Part shown: piece after piece, positions 34,640 through 46,588 of the stretch | Layout of the letters: each line of letters begins with the position of its first letter | Position numbering within the stretch: the first letter of the stretch is position 1 | DNA from: Lepidodermella squamata | Taxonomy: Eukaryota > Gastrotricha | Direction of reading: 5' to 3' | NCBI GenBank assembly: GCA_047495785.1 | Contig: JBLDXI010000032.1 | Location: forward strand, 2,852,001 to 2,916,000 | DNA length: 64,000 nt | Translations under genes and position numbers: made by a program | The notes under the pieces: model-generated | Seen by the model: the letters and a program-made list of their open reading frames with translations, nothing else | What the model was told of the DNA's origin: nothing | Database searches by the model: none

Positions 34640-36042
34640 AGCCAGTAAAGAGGAAAAATTCGCGGGCCGTCGACCACCGTCTAATGGCTGCCAAGTTGGA
34701 GAAACTTGAGTTTGTTGCTACAAAATTTATATGCGCTCTAAAAATAAGGATAAAACATGTACCCTTTCAAGCTTGCTCCATTCGATGCCAATAAGTCTCC
34801 CTCCGAACTAATCTACATCGATCACATGCCATGCAGATACGGAGTAAGTCGTTTATTTATTTTCATTTCTGTTGCTAAACTGTTCAACAATTTTCAGAGA
34901 GCTAGATGCTGCTTTTCACTGCAGAGTGGGACTTACAAACCAAGTTGGCTCCGGGGCAGCGATATGTCGAAGCAACCAATACCAAGTAACAACAATTGAA
35001 ACACAATATTTAGGTCTCGAGACTGAACTAATATATTTATAGCTTGTCATTTTCGACAAACTCTACCCGATCAAGTTCGCGAGAACTACAACGAAGCTGC
35101 TGAAAAATGCAAAAGCAACGTAAGTCTAATTATTGATGAAATTTAGCGTTAACAGTTTATTTCCGACGTTTCGATTTCTAACAGCAATCATCTTCAGGGA
35201 GATGAAGTTGAATAGTTTAGGCGTAAAAATTTCATCAATCGTTTGTACTCCAAAAACTGGTTATCAAGTAAGTCTAATTTCATATATTTTTTTGAGCAGA
35301 CCGCCGTGAAACACTGTTCCGATAACAATGGCGTTATCGTCACCTGTGTTGGCGCCGAGCAGCAGTGTCCCAACGGGTTATTACGGCTGGTTCGACCTCT
35401 TATTCTTCATTCACAAAGTGTAAACTCGGGGTATGATTGAAAGCTCTTCAGAGAAAATTCAGTTTATTAACCTTTTGCTGATGTTTTTTTCCAAGACACT
35501 TTCAGGTATTGCTCTAAAAAGGATTTCAAGAAAGCCCGTTGCATTGACGCCCGACAACAATGCGACTCTCAAACCGAGGATGATGTAAGAATTTCGGCCT
35601 GAAATGAGCCATTTTTCAATGATTTTTTATTCCAGTCTTTTGCTGTTTTCGCTCAATCGGCCTATTTCTCCGTCAATTTGGCGTAGTGCCTCGACGCCGG
35701 CTTGGCCATGTGCTACGACAAAACAGATGAAATGTCGAAGGGCTGCTACAAGGCGTCGACTTGTGTCGGCAATTTGCAACTAGATGTTGCTCGGCTGTTT
35801 TCAACTAAAAATGTGGTAATCTTGTGATAATCACGCCATGAACAACTTGCAATCTGCTTTATCGCCCGGTCTCATCTCGCACAAGGTCGATGAGCTGTTG
35901 AACATGCACGAGGACAAAATGGTAAGAAAATGGTTGGGATGACTGAAGCCCAATTGGCAATTGGAGATGGCTAGGTACATCGCCACGCGTTACGTAGCGT
36001 CTCAACTGCCGGAAGAACACCAAGAAGCCCCTTATCCTTAGA
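34640..36042 (+). pseudogene. Broken copy of the protease-like family (exons 11-17 only)
   Basis: Remains of exon 11 (from about 34650), exon 12 (34771-34842), exons 13 and 14 with frameshifts, exon 15 (about 35300-35432), exon 16 and exon 17 (to 36042) occur in order. They are most like copy 4 at the end (HQEAPYP). Exon 17 carries a stop where the others have Gln (GCGTAGTGCCTC), an insertion interrupts the middle of that exon, and exon 15 has an extra base after CCCAACGGG. No signal peptide, astacin, EGF, CUB or kringle part is left. It cannot give the full protein. Confidence 0.85.
35131..35264. mobile_element. Short F1-family MITE in the pseudogene intron
   Basis: It carries one arm of the F1 foldback (TTTATTTCCGACGTTTCGAT, CAGGGAGATGAAGTTGAATA), with ATTGATGAAATTT and its inverse AAATTTCATCAAT at its sides. 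GTAAGTCTAATT occurs on both sides (from about 35120 and 35265). The duplicated target includes the splice donor of exon 14. Confidence 0.7.
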
Positions 36043-37393
36043 TAAACCTCAGAATTATTAATTTCTCGACATGTTTATCATTTATCAGGTGGACGATTTG
36101 GACTGAAGATCGAAATGATATAATAAAAAGCGTCGTCCATCAGTATCAGTACCAGTATCAAATAGCATGACTTACGATTGCTTGAGTAGACGCGGCTGAA
36201 ATTCGAGAGAAACAATGTTCGAGCGAAGCGAGCTCAAAATATTACGTTTTTGCTGGGAATAGCTTAAAATTGCTCCACAATTTTTTACCGAAAACATTGG
36301 GCTGAGCTTTGTCACGTCTCTGCCATTATTTGCGTTCGGCATACGACCATTCTAAGGAAATCGGGGTCGCGTTTGCTCGCTGGTACTCCGTCAAATTTCC
36401 ATTCAAGCGCGAAACTATCGCTGCAGCTTTTCGCGGGTTACAACTGTTTTCAACAAAATTCATTATTTCTGCTTTACCTAAAACGATATTTCTCCGATAT
36501 TTTGGAGAATAGTCCAAACATCGATCTGTGCTGCCATGGAACCCCTAATTCCTGTATCATTCCCGGTCAGCCCGAGACCAGGATATACCGAATATATCTT
36601 GCGTTTGAAAGAGAGTCACCCAGTTTTATTATTAGGTAATTAAAATATTGAATATTTAACCAATAAAGGCTGCTATATGATAAGATTTTATCTTGAGAAG
36701 CCATTTCAGCGTCGCTGGGGATAATTATGACGTTGGTAAAGATGAGTTAAGAAGAATGTCAATATGCGCCTTTTCTTGCTTAGATGAGTTCATTGCCAGG
36801 CATTTTGAAGCACACCATCAAGTTTGCCGAATTGCAGTCTGTATAGGCCGTATAGGGGGCATTAGGCAGACTCAGGATACCTACAAAACATGGTAACAAA
36901 CATAAGTATCTAAATATAAAGAGCATTCCAGTTTTAGGGAATAGTCATCCTCAATGAGCAAAATGCATATTGCATCGATTTTTGGCAGTTATTGATGACA
37001 ATAATTATTCATTAACTTTTTAGTGGTTCCACAATGAATGAATTTGCTATTTCTCTATTCCCTATACTGAAATACTTGAATTTCTCCTATGATTGAGGCT
37101 AAAAAACGATACAGAAATAGTGTTTCTGTATTCCTGTACAATACAGAAACACTTTTATTACGATGGACTTTTTATTATCGCATTTTCCTATATAAATGGC
37201 GTACAAGATCACTTTTTCCCGCACTTTCTAGCTACGTTTCTCCGAGTTTTTAGCAGATACAGAGGAGAAAAGCAATCTTGGATGGGCCTTGGATGGGTCA
37301 TCTTCGGTTCCTGCGGAACCTCGATTCATACAGTCATTCGTACAAGAAAAGTGTTTCTGTATTCTGACCCATCCAAGATTGCTTAATTCCTCC
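36043..37393. other. Intergenic stretch with short foldback sequences
   Basis: No gene recognised. AGTGTTTCTGTATT and its inverse AATACAGAAACACT form a hairpin at 37129-37154. GCAATCTTGGATGGG near 37272 pairs with CCCATCCAAGATTGC near 37370. These look like small mobile elements abutting the end of the lectin gene. Confidence 0.5.
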
Positions 37394-40300
37394 CTATTCT
37401 CCCTCCTCTACCCCCCCCTCTTCCTCCGTGCTTCGCACACTGATCAGCGGTTTCAACAAGCGGTAACTCAAACTTGCGGTTTTGAAAATGTACTCACACT
37501 GATTCGGGTCTGTTGTGTGCTTCGGCCCAGCTTCGCCCGTTACCCAGTTGTTAATTAAATTAGGGTCGGCTCGGACTTTAGCGTTAAGAAAAATGTTGCC
37601 GGCAGTTGGGAACTGTGTGGCGAGGGTCAACATGGATGCGGAATCGGCAGCGATCGGCAGCATCTTGGAGGCACCTTTGCAAAGCGTGTCCGCCTGTGTC
37701 CACGACTGGGCCGAGCCACTGCTCTGCAACGTCACCACGCCCTTAAAAAATTAACGATGATTTATTTTTTTCGTAATATTCATGTAGCAGCATAGCTTAC
37801 CGAACTCGGATCGGCGCAGTAGATGTTTGTTAGAGTGAATGACGTACAATGAACGTCATCGTAGCCGTAAGATGATGCCGATTCAATGCGCAAAGTCACA
37901 CCTGACGTCCAGACAAAAAACGAATAAGCATTATATAAATTAATTGCGGTGAATTTCTGTGTTTAAACCGATTAGAAAAGTCTTTTTAAAACGGAAGCGT
38001 ATCCGTAGCCAACAACAACAAGAACTAATAGCTGAGAATTTTTAAGTAATGAGGCCTGCTGTTCTAACGCAACTAAATTAAGTATCGCCAAAATTACCAC
38101 ACTCAACCACTAAACGGCTGAAAGTTTGAAAGCTAGCTAAAAACATGAATACCTTTGACAGTTGATCTGAAAATTACAGTGAATCTTCAGCTTAGAGAAT
38201 CCAAACTTGGCAAACATTTACTATTGTGTTTACTGAAAACGTAAAAAGTGACATCAACTTACACTCGCCGGCCGCGTTTGGTTCGCCGGAGAACCAGCTC
38301 ACCGGCTGCAGTCCCCAGTCGAGAACCTGGCCGTCATCGAATGTGAACGACCGGACCCACGTGAACCAGTAAGGCTGACCGGCAGCTAGCGCATTCGCTC
38401 TCACTTCCGCCAGGTCTGTATATCCGTTTTGAAGTGTTACAGGCAGCGCTCCTTCGGCTCGGCACGCCCGAACACCCTCAACATACTTCTTTGGCCCGCC
38501 GGAAGCGATGAACACCCGCGCTAAATGGTTGGCAATTGCAATGCTCTCGTAATGATCAAAGGCTCAAGTAGTCACAAGTACCGGTTTCACACGCCGCTCC
38601 CATGAAGATGAGATTGCACGTGCAGACGTTGGTGTCAAAACACAATCCATCATTTTGGCATGGTGGGTTGCAAGTAGCTGAAATGATTCAAGGATGCATC
38701 TTAATACTATGTGGTCACGATTCTTATATTGAATGTGATTTCTATCACAGGTTTTTTTGCATGAAAATGCCCGCCTTTTAAAATAAAATGAAAAAATACC
38801 ATGATTCAGAACTTATCAATCTGAGTCAAACTCCGTCAAACTCCGTGGCGAAAAATGGTCATCATAGATCGAAAAATGAGTACGCACTCACCTGAAGGAC
38901 GTTCACACAGAGCTTTCAACGAAGTCGTACAGGTTACAGCGTAGAGCGAGCCATCTGCGGCTATTGCACCGCCTGTAACGTAGATTGCACTCGTAGCACA
39001 GTGCAAGCATGAAAAATGTTTTCCACTCACATGATTTCGAGTCGCTGAAAGTTTTCGCCCCGCTGGGGCCATCTGGCAGAGCCTCGTTACTGCCGTACGG
39101 CTGTTTGTTGAGCCACGCGTAGTATGGCGGGGTTCGGTCGCGTTTGAACCCAGCCCAAACCGCGATGTTAGCCACGTATTTGAATTGCAGCAGATAAATG
39201 ACTCTCGTATACTCCGGGCCTTTCTTAATACTCAGCATTGTCATGCCCTTCGCCTCGCAAAACGCCTTCGCCTGATCAAAGTTGTTGTCCTGCACAAACA
39301 GCTTCATTTTGCGCTGTAAAACAGGTCGAGGCATCATCATAGTTGTTCGTTGCCTCTAGGCTAAAAAATATGTCAATTTCGGCCAAATTGAATAATAAAT
39401 TCCGCCCCTCTCCTTCCCACCCAAATTGCATCACTTGAGTTTTATAGTCTTAAACAATGTACATTAAAGTCCGTTCGCCTAACTATAAATATGGTTTCAA
39501 CTAACCGTGGCCGCGTCCTGGCAGACGATGTGGCTGATAACGTCAGTGCACGGGCGAAATCGCCACACGGTCACGGTGCCCAGGCTGGACGAGCCGGCTA
39601 AATAAGGACCTAATAGGACGAACAACTCATTTCACATCCACTTGGCATGCAGCAAGGCCTACTTACAATCGCCTGAACCTTCTGCTACGTTCGCCCCCGT
39701 CACAGGAAGCGCCGGCAGTCCGCTCATTATCGAGTTATCGGAGACAAGGCGAAACTTGGCCGTCAACCCGATGTAGAGGGGTGTGCCAGCAGCGGCCGTC
39801 TTCGCAGCCGCTAACTCGTCGGCCGTAGTCGGCTGCGCCAGCCGCCCGCCAACCGCTATACAGTTTGAAGCCGATGTCGGGTAATCAGCCGCAGCTGCCG
39901 ACGATACGAAAAACTTAGCTGCAATACATCCCAATACATGGTTTCGAATCGCTACTTAATCAGGCATGCGCAAACCTGTTTGGCACAAATCACCGGAGTA
40001 ACCGCCCGGACAAGTGCATTTCGTCGACGATGATGAGCTGCAAGTGCCACCATTTACGCACGCCAGGGTGCAAGTCTCTGCAAAACAACGAAAAATTCGT
40101 CTAACTGGAAAAAATCGTCAAATTTAGCCATAATTTTGCGTCTAAATCAGTCTATAATAAGCTTTCTTTTTTAAGAAAGCCAAAATTCACCATGGGGGTA
40201 CGTCTCAAATTCTATTGTGTAAAAATGGAAATCCAGCTAATTGGCTAGATGAGCTAAAAAGCCCTCTATCGTCAGTCTAAATATCCTAGTTTAGTCTATA

Positions 40301-41070
40301 TGCGCACCACTACATGTTTTTAATAGACTTAGATTACGCAAAGATGAAATCATGGAAACTAACTGCAATCTACACCGCTCCAAGCGCCAGCGCAGGTACA
40401 CGCTGAATTCGGACCTATGCACCAGCCGCCGTTGCTACACATATTCGGCGAGCAGGCAGCTGAAATGGCAGAGCTTCTATCTTTGAATAGAAGTACTGGA
40501 ATTATTACTAACACTGGTTGCAGTTCGCCCCAGTCCAGCCTGCCAGGCAGCTGCAATTGTTAGGGCCGACGCAAACGCCTCCGTTCCAGCACCACGACCC
40601 ATGACAGTGAACTACTCAGAAAAATCGATCCTACCATAAGCACTTGATTTTCTCGTGCCAACTTACATTCTTCGCAGTTCAATCCCCGCCAGCCACTCGG
40701 ACACTTGCAAAGGTTCGGGCCTTCGCAAGAGGCTCCGTTCTTACAGTTCGGACATGAATCTAGGCGAAAAATGAAGATATTGAGTTTTGACGCTCGATTC
40801 TCGATTCACCAGACGTCAGTACTAACATGCATCGCACAGCGTGCCTGTATAGCCCGATGCGCATCGACAAACAGCGGCCGTAGAGTCGTAAGTCCCCCCG
40901 TTGCTGCATGCCTGTTGCGATGAAGGCTCATCATTAAGGGGGAGGCTATGGAGGATGAAGAAACTTACGAGGGCGACTCTCTGCTGCGATGGGTTGCAGC
41001 AGAGACTACAGCTGATACAAGACAAGCCTTTGATGGCGCGATAGATTTATAATCACACATTACAATCAAG
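37394..41070 (-). CDS. Multi-EGF / multi-C-type-lectin protein, apparently incomplete
   Basis: Minus-strand exons encode at least five EGF-like modules in order: about 40910-40830 (CRCASGYTGTLC), 40765-40670 (CKCPSGWRGLNC), 40605-40515 (CSCLAGWTGANC), 40452-40360 (CTCAGAWSGVDC), 40080-39975 (CTCPGGYSGDLC). C-type-lectin-like domains follow (39920-39505, 39350-38895), then a further EGF (38681-38602, CTCNLIFMGAAC), a third lectin domain (38531-37806) and the start of a fourth (37741-37512). Adhesive or carbohydrate-binding secreted proteins have this build. The 5' exon and start codon are not resolved. The join near 39030/38990 does not keep frame in my model. The fourth lectin domain lacks its final exon; reading on ends in a low-complexity tail and a stop at 37394. 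It may be degenerating. Confidence 0.6.
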
Positions 41071-41099
41071 CAAATAGGCCAAGATTTCAGAACTTGCCT

Positions 41100-42039
41100 A
41101 ATAGAAGAGTCAGCAGGATCATTTTTAATAGTTGAAATTTTAATATTCGTAAAGCCCTAAATAGCGTGAGATATTACAGATTTTAAACAGGAGGTAATCG
41201 GGTGAATGATCTGTAACGGCCATTCCATCGGTCATTGGTCAGCTTTGCCGCCATTCAGAAGTCTGATGGTACACTAACATAAATGTAAAATCTTTTATTG
41301 TGTCCTTTCTATCAGCAACTCCAGTTTAAATAAAACAAGAGGATTAGATGAGCGCCGAGCTGAAGGTTGGACCTCTATGCCCTATTTTTCCCGTCGAAAT
41401 TGAAGGACAGGTCATTTGAGATAAATTAGGTTGAAATAGAAGCCCAAAATCACTTGTCAGATGCGCTGATTTGGCCGTACTTCTTATAGAGCTCTTGACA
41501 AGTGAAAAACTGGTCACGCGACCAAGAAAGCAAAAACTCTTGATGAATCATTTCGGCACACATAAAAGTACTACAGATCTATCTTTTTTATTTATCTATG
41601 CCCCATTTCTACACTTTGCACACTTTTTCTGGCTGTATTTTTTGTAGGAAAAATAGGGCTGTATTTTCTGTATTTGTTATTCGAAATGGAAAATAGAAAA
41701 TAGAAATATATCCGAAGAAAATACAGGAGAAATACAGTATTTCTGTAGCGAATTTTCGAATGCAATAAACTGTAGCTATAGCTGTATTTTTTGTTGCGAA
41801 TAAAAAAAACCCCTCAGAGGAGAGAGAAGGAGTAGAAAGACAGGGTGGTTATCAACAGCAGGGAAGGCAGGAAGAAGTAGCGGTTGGTAAATGGGAGGAG
41901 GAGGCGACAGAGAGAGAGAGAGAGACAGAGGAAAATGGAAGAAGCAAAGAGAAGAAGAGAAAGTGAGGGAGGGCTAACCGAGAAAGGTCGGAAGAGGACC
42001 AAAAGGAAACCGGCGGCGATTCAGCATTACGAAGGGTGA
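41100..42039. other. Intergenic stretch with purine-rich tract
   Basis: No gene recognised. From about 41812 to 42010 the plus strand is nearly all purine (GAGAGA runs). The ORFs opposite this tract are low-complexity artefacts. Confidence 0.5.
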
Positions 42040-42770
42040 ACGGGGTGGGGGTGGGGCTGAGGCGACAAGCGGACGCTCTCGAGGACAAGGCGCAGAGGCA
42101 CTGAGCAGCATTTGCAGCATCTGTTGGCACTGCGCAAAGAAGGCCGCCACACCTGGAACACGGCAGCGGCTTTCCAGGTCGGAGACGCTAACGCGATCGT
42201 CGCGGCGGACACTGAGGATTGCTCAAGGGCAAATCATTCTGCAAGACAGAGAGCCGCCGCAGCTGCTGCTTCGCCGCGGTGGAGAGGCAAATGTTGCCGA
42301 ACGACCAATATCAAGTGAGGTACAACGTCCGCCGTCAACTACGAGAAAGACCAGAGGCGTGTAGGGCACGCCGGAAAAAACCCATGTTACCGTGGCAGCG
42401 AGAGACGACTTGATCGATATGAACCTTCCAGATGGGGTCGAAATATACGCCGAGGGCGCATATCGAGGAAACTTGCGGAACCATTGAGACGGAGATCCAG
42501 CGGCCCCTGGCCGAAATGCATGGCCTCGCTCTTTGCGGGGTTGAAGTGCTGGAGCCACTTAGACGCCCAGGACGAGATACGGTTTAGTTCAAGCTGCGTA
42601 CAGCGTTGCGCCGCTCTGAATGACCGCCCTTCGCCCACGACGGTAAGATCGTCGGCGTAAGCTTGGAGCAGGGCACCATTGACAATAGGCGACAATAGGA
42701 GAAGGTCGGCAGAAAGCGAGGTCAGCAGCGAACCCTACGGGACACCGCGATTCACCCTGCATGGGAAAAC
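42040..42770 (-). mobile_element. LINE reverse-transcriptase fragment
   Basis: A minus-strand frame contains the polymerase core YADD within LLQAYADDLTVVGEG, followed by ISSWASKWLQHFNPAKSE, a standard arrangement in non-LTR reverse transcriptases. Just upstream a VNRGVP-x-GS motif is interrupted by a stop, and frames change after 42400. The fragment is decayed and has no endonuclease part. It is in opposite orientation to the LINE tail near 10 kb. Confidence 0.75.
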
Positions 42771-43615
42771 GAAACCTCGATTCTAACTTTAATTCCTCTC
42801 CGACCTGTGACCTGTTATAAGATTTTTGAAACCAAACTTGACTTTTCTCGCACTGCTGTCAAAGACTCAGTCTGTTAGGCCTAGAAAAACAAGTAGAATT
42901 ATCAGTTTGAAAAGCTAAAATAACTTTAGGCAAATTTACTTATGTGGGCTGCTTGCATTATTTAAAAAGGCGAAATTAGGTTCGTCATGGAAGAAGCTAT
43001 TATCTTATGAACCCTAACAATCTGGTCGTCCTAATGCCGCCACGTGACAGCAGCTGAAAGACGCGCAAGTTTTTTTTCGCGAATCCGAAAATAAAAATTA
43101 TGACCGTATTTCAGAGAGACGCGCGTGTGTGTACACGATAACTCAGCTGCCAGCTTTTCTATCGTGACCGATATTTCGCGGACCCACGAATTTTGTAGTC
43201 TAACATTTCAACCCTTTAGCTACCAGACGTGGTAGAGGTGTTTAACTAGCTGCTTTAACCAACTGTTTATCCTGGGTGTATTTCATCTGCTCTCAGAAAA
43301 AGGATTATTAATTATTTTCGAGTGACAAGCGATTTTAAAAATGTTTGTATTTACCCAGAAATATAAACAGATGCTATCTTTTTTATTTACCGCGGGGCCG
43401 TAACCCCGGTTTTAGGAGGCGCGTCTGATGGTGGGCACTTCCTCCTAGACAGTTGCTTCCCGTTGCTGGTTTTTCACCACAGCTCTCCCGTGTGCTACCG
43501 TTAGCCATTATTAATTCAAAGGGGCCCTCGGGGAGGGATCGTATTCGGGGTGTGCAACCTTTCCGGGTACTGGTCGTTAAAAAAACGAAATATACGGTTA
43601 TTTATTTTGCGAGCA
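42771..43615. other. Intergenic stretch, no gene seen
   Basis: No coding similarity or repeat boundaries recognised. Confidence 0.4.
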
Positions 43616-44254
43616 GACCGTCGTGAAACGCTGTTCCCATAACAACGGCGTGTGTTGGCGTCCAACAACAGTGTCCAAAAGGCCTTATACAGCTGGTTCT
43701 GCCTCTTAATCTACCTTCGGAAACTGTAAACTCGGGGTAAGATTATAGGCTCATTTGAGACAATTCAATTGTTCACCTCTTGCTGTTATTTCCAGGACAC
43801 TTTTAGATATTGCTGTCAAAAGGATTCCTAGAAAACCCGTTTTGTTGACGCCCGACAGCGATGCGACTCTCAAATTGAGAATGATGCACTTATTCTCCGT
43901 CAATTTGGCGCAGTGCCTCGACCTTGGGGCCTCGACGCCGGCTATGCTGTATGTTACGACAAATCGGATGGAATGTCAAAGGGCTGCTACAAGGCGTCGA
44001 CTTGTGTCGGCAATTTGCAGCTAGATGTCACTCGGCTCTACGGCAGCCAAGACGCGTGCGAGAACCGGCTGTTGAACTTGCAATCTGCCTCGTCTGAGGA
44101 TCCTATCACGCAGCAGGTCGATAAACTGCTCGAGGAGCATAATGACAAGCTGACCGGGCTGAATGGTGCTCAGATGGAATTTGTCAGGTACGTTGCCACG
44201 CGCTACGTCAAGGCACGGCAGCCTCAAGTCATCGAAACCGCACCCTATCCGTAG
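43616..44254 (+). pseudogene. Broken copy of the protease-like family (exons 15-17 only)
   Basis: Exon 15 starts at about 43616 (homologous to VKRCSDNNG) but has lost about 10 bases before GTGTGTTGGCG. Exon 16 (about 43796-43880) is joined almost directly to exon 17 without the usual intron and with a small duplication (CCTCGACCTTGGGGCCTCGACGCC). Exon 17 from LDAGYAVCYDKSDG to the stop at 44254 is intact and close to copies 1 and 2. Everything upstream is missing. Confidence 0.85.
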
Positions 44255-44613
44255 AATATACTTGAACAATTATTCATCTGGAATTATTCATTATTCATAA
44301 ATCGCACTTTAATGTCGAAAAAAGCGCTAATGTGAATCACAGAATTAAATTTATTTCACCTCTCTTGTCTCAGAATTATGGCGATTAATTTATTGATAAC
44401 AGTAAAGTTCGGAATAATAATAATTCAATCGGCATGATACTATTATCTCAACTTGGGCTATGGGGTAATTGATCGAAGCCTCTTACGTTAACGTCCATTA
44501 TTTATTATAAAATTCTTTCAATACTAAAGGAACTCTAGAGTGCGAATTGTAAATAGAACGTTTGATTTTCTGGGATTTATCAAAGGCTCTTTATTAAGTC
44601 TTTATTAATTTTA

Positions 44614-45144
44614 CAGAGTGGCTATTCGTACATATATATGTACGCCATTTTGGCTATTCGTACATATATATGTACGCCATTTTGGCTATTCGTACATATA
44701 TATGTACGTAATTTTGGCTATTCGTACATATATTTTTAGAAATAAATTGAACTGATGCCATGTGTACAATTTGTGAGATAACGCGTTGAATTTTTTACTA
44801 CAGATCGGAAATTGGGTGAATTTAGAACCCTGAAAATTTCAGCTCCGTGGGCACATCTCTAAGGAAACTAGAGGGGAGAGGGGTAGATGATAAATCGGTT
44901 TTAGGCCCATCCCGAAAGGTAGGTTGGTCCCAGCATGTCAAATTTGTTGGCACAACTTCAGCACAATTAGGCACATCTTCCCCTAAATTCTCAAGTCTCT
45001 ATGAGCTACCGTTAAAATTCAGCATCAAATTCAATATCATCAAAAAATCAGCTGAAAATATGTACGAATAGCCATTTTCGCGTACATGTATATGTACGAA
45101 TAGCCAAAATGGCGTACATATGTATGTACGAATAGCCGCACTCT
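44614..45144. mobile_element. hAT-like MITE with tandem subterminal repeats
   Basis: The left end CAGAGTGGCTATTCGTACAT is mirrored by the right end GTACGAATAGCCGCACTCT. An 8-bp duplication TAATTTTA flanks it (44606-44613 and 45145-45152), as for hAT elements. The left end has four tandem units of about 33 bp, each containing GGCTATTCGTACATATA; the right end has about three inverted units. No transposase. Confidence 0.82.
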
Positions 45145-45152
45145 TAATTTTA

Positions 45153-46588
45153 ACTGAAATTTATAATAAAAAAAGTTTACTTTTTATCTTTATCGCTTTG
45201 GTGGGGCACGAGCCCAAATTCATCACGGATGCGTTCGGGCCGGCTTGCAAGCGGCTGGATAACGGTGATTGAGCGGGCGCATTTGAGGCGCATTTTTACA
45301 ACCTTTTTAAGCGGGAAAATTATATATATTTTCTCTCACTGAATTTTGGCCAATGCAACACGTATCTCAATTATCACTTCAGAGCACAGTAACCATCAAA
45401 AAATTGAATGCGACAACGAATCGTCCGCTTGAAAACACATTCAATTTATGATGAAAGGCAAGCGGCCGGTTTGAGGTTCAAGCGACAATGTGGCCGGAAG
45501 ATCGATTCCAGTTACATTTAGGTTTATTTAAGATGGTATGATTTCCAGAACCTTGGTGGGGTAAAGGATGTTTTGAATCATCGAGGCTTAGATTTTAAGG
45601 GCAACAATCGGTAATCGAATCGAATTGAAACAAATAAAATCAGCAGCCTTAGCGAAGGAACGGCATGAGAATATTAATTTCTATCTGGTTTGACTCCTAT
45701 ATACTATCATAGAGAAAAAATGACAAGCAATGCTGTATACCTTGGTGTAACGAAATACGAGTCAAAATACGCCAAATTGTTCATGATTTTTTTCAAATTC
45801 CAATTGTTTTTAGCGATGCTATCTGATCTTTTTTAAGGCGGTAAATCAGATATTCCTCCTCGCCTCGCAGAGGGCTTTCGAATGACACCAAATTCGAGGT
45901 GAATGGGATTTACCTTGAAGTGTCAAAAATTAGGGCACTTCACGCCACGATGAATTAACAATTAACAGGAAATCAAGGTAAATAGATATAAAAATGTGGA
46001 AAATTGCTACGGCGGTAGCCCCTTAGCCGGGCCACGGGTTTGCCACTTGGCACTTTCCACCATTTCATTCCCACAGAAGCCGAGAATTGGACTGTTTCGT
46101 GTCCGAAATTAGAGCAGTTCACTCTTTTATTTTTGTCTGAAAATAAAAATGGATTCGATACGTAATTTTAGCGCGAGCTATCACACGTTCACACAGTCGC
46201 ACACGCTGCGTTCCGCAAAAAAAGCGATAACATGTTTTTTACGTTTTATGTCCGCATACAATGTTTTCGAGTAAATCGCCATTCGAGATTTTTTATTTAT
46301 TTTATTTCTCATTTTAATTTAGCATTGAAGAACCAATTGTTACCGTAAAGAGGTAAATGTTGCCCACACTTCTTTCACCTGTTTTTGCTTTGGGGAAATT
46401 CTGAAAAATGTCAGAAAAATCGCCGGTCACCCAAGGTACTAGGCTATCAATTTTTTCCCCGACTTCGATTCAATTGTCGAAAGGTGATTTTTGGTTTCAG
46501 AAGCTCCAGAAACCCAAAATCATCCATAGGAGATGCCTTTACCGTGAAATCAATTTTTCTTTTTATAGGCCTAGACACCTGCATTAAA
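45153..46588. other. Intergenic stretch with decayed repeats
   Basis: No gene recognised. The part at 45880-46130 resembles 25390-25650 in order and wording (CACCAAATTCGAGG, AAATTAGGGCAC, AAATCAAGGTAAA), probably an old interspersed repeat. Confidence 0.35.

Noticed and set aside
41814-42130. Ser/Leu/Phe-rich ORFs opposite the purine tract
   Set aside because: They are low complexity and caused by GA-rich sequence; no gene structure.
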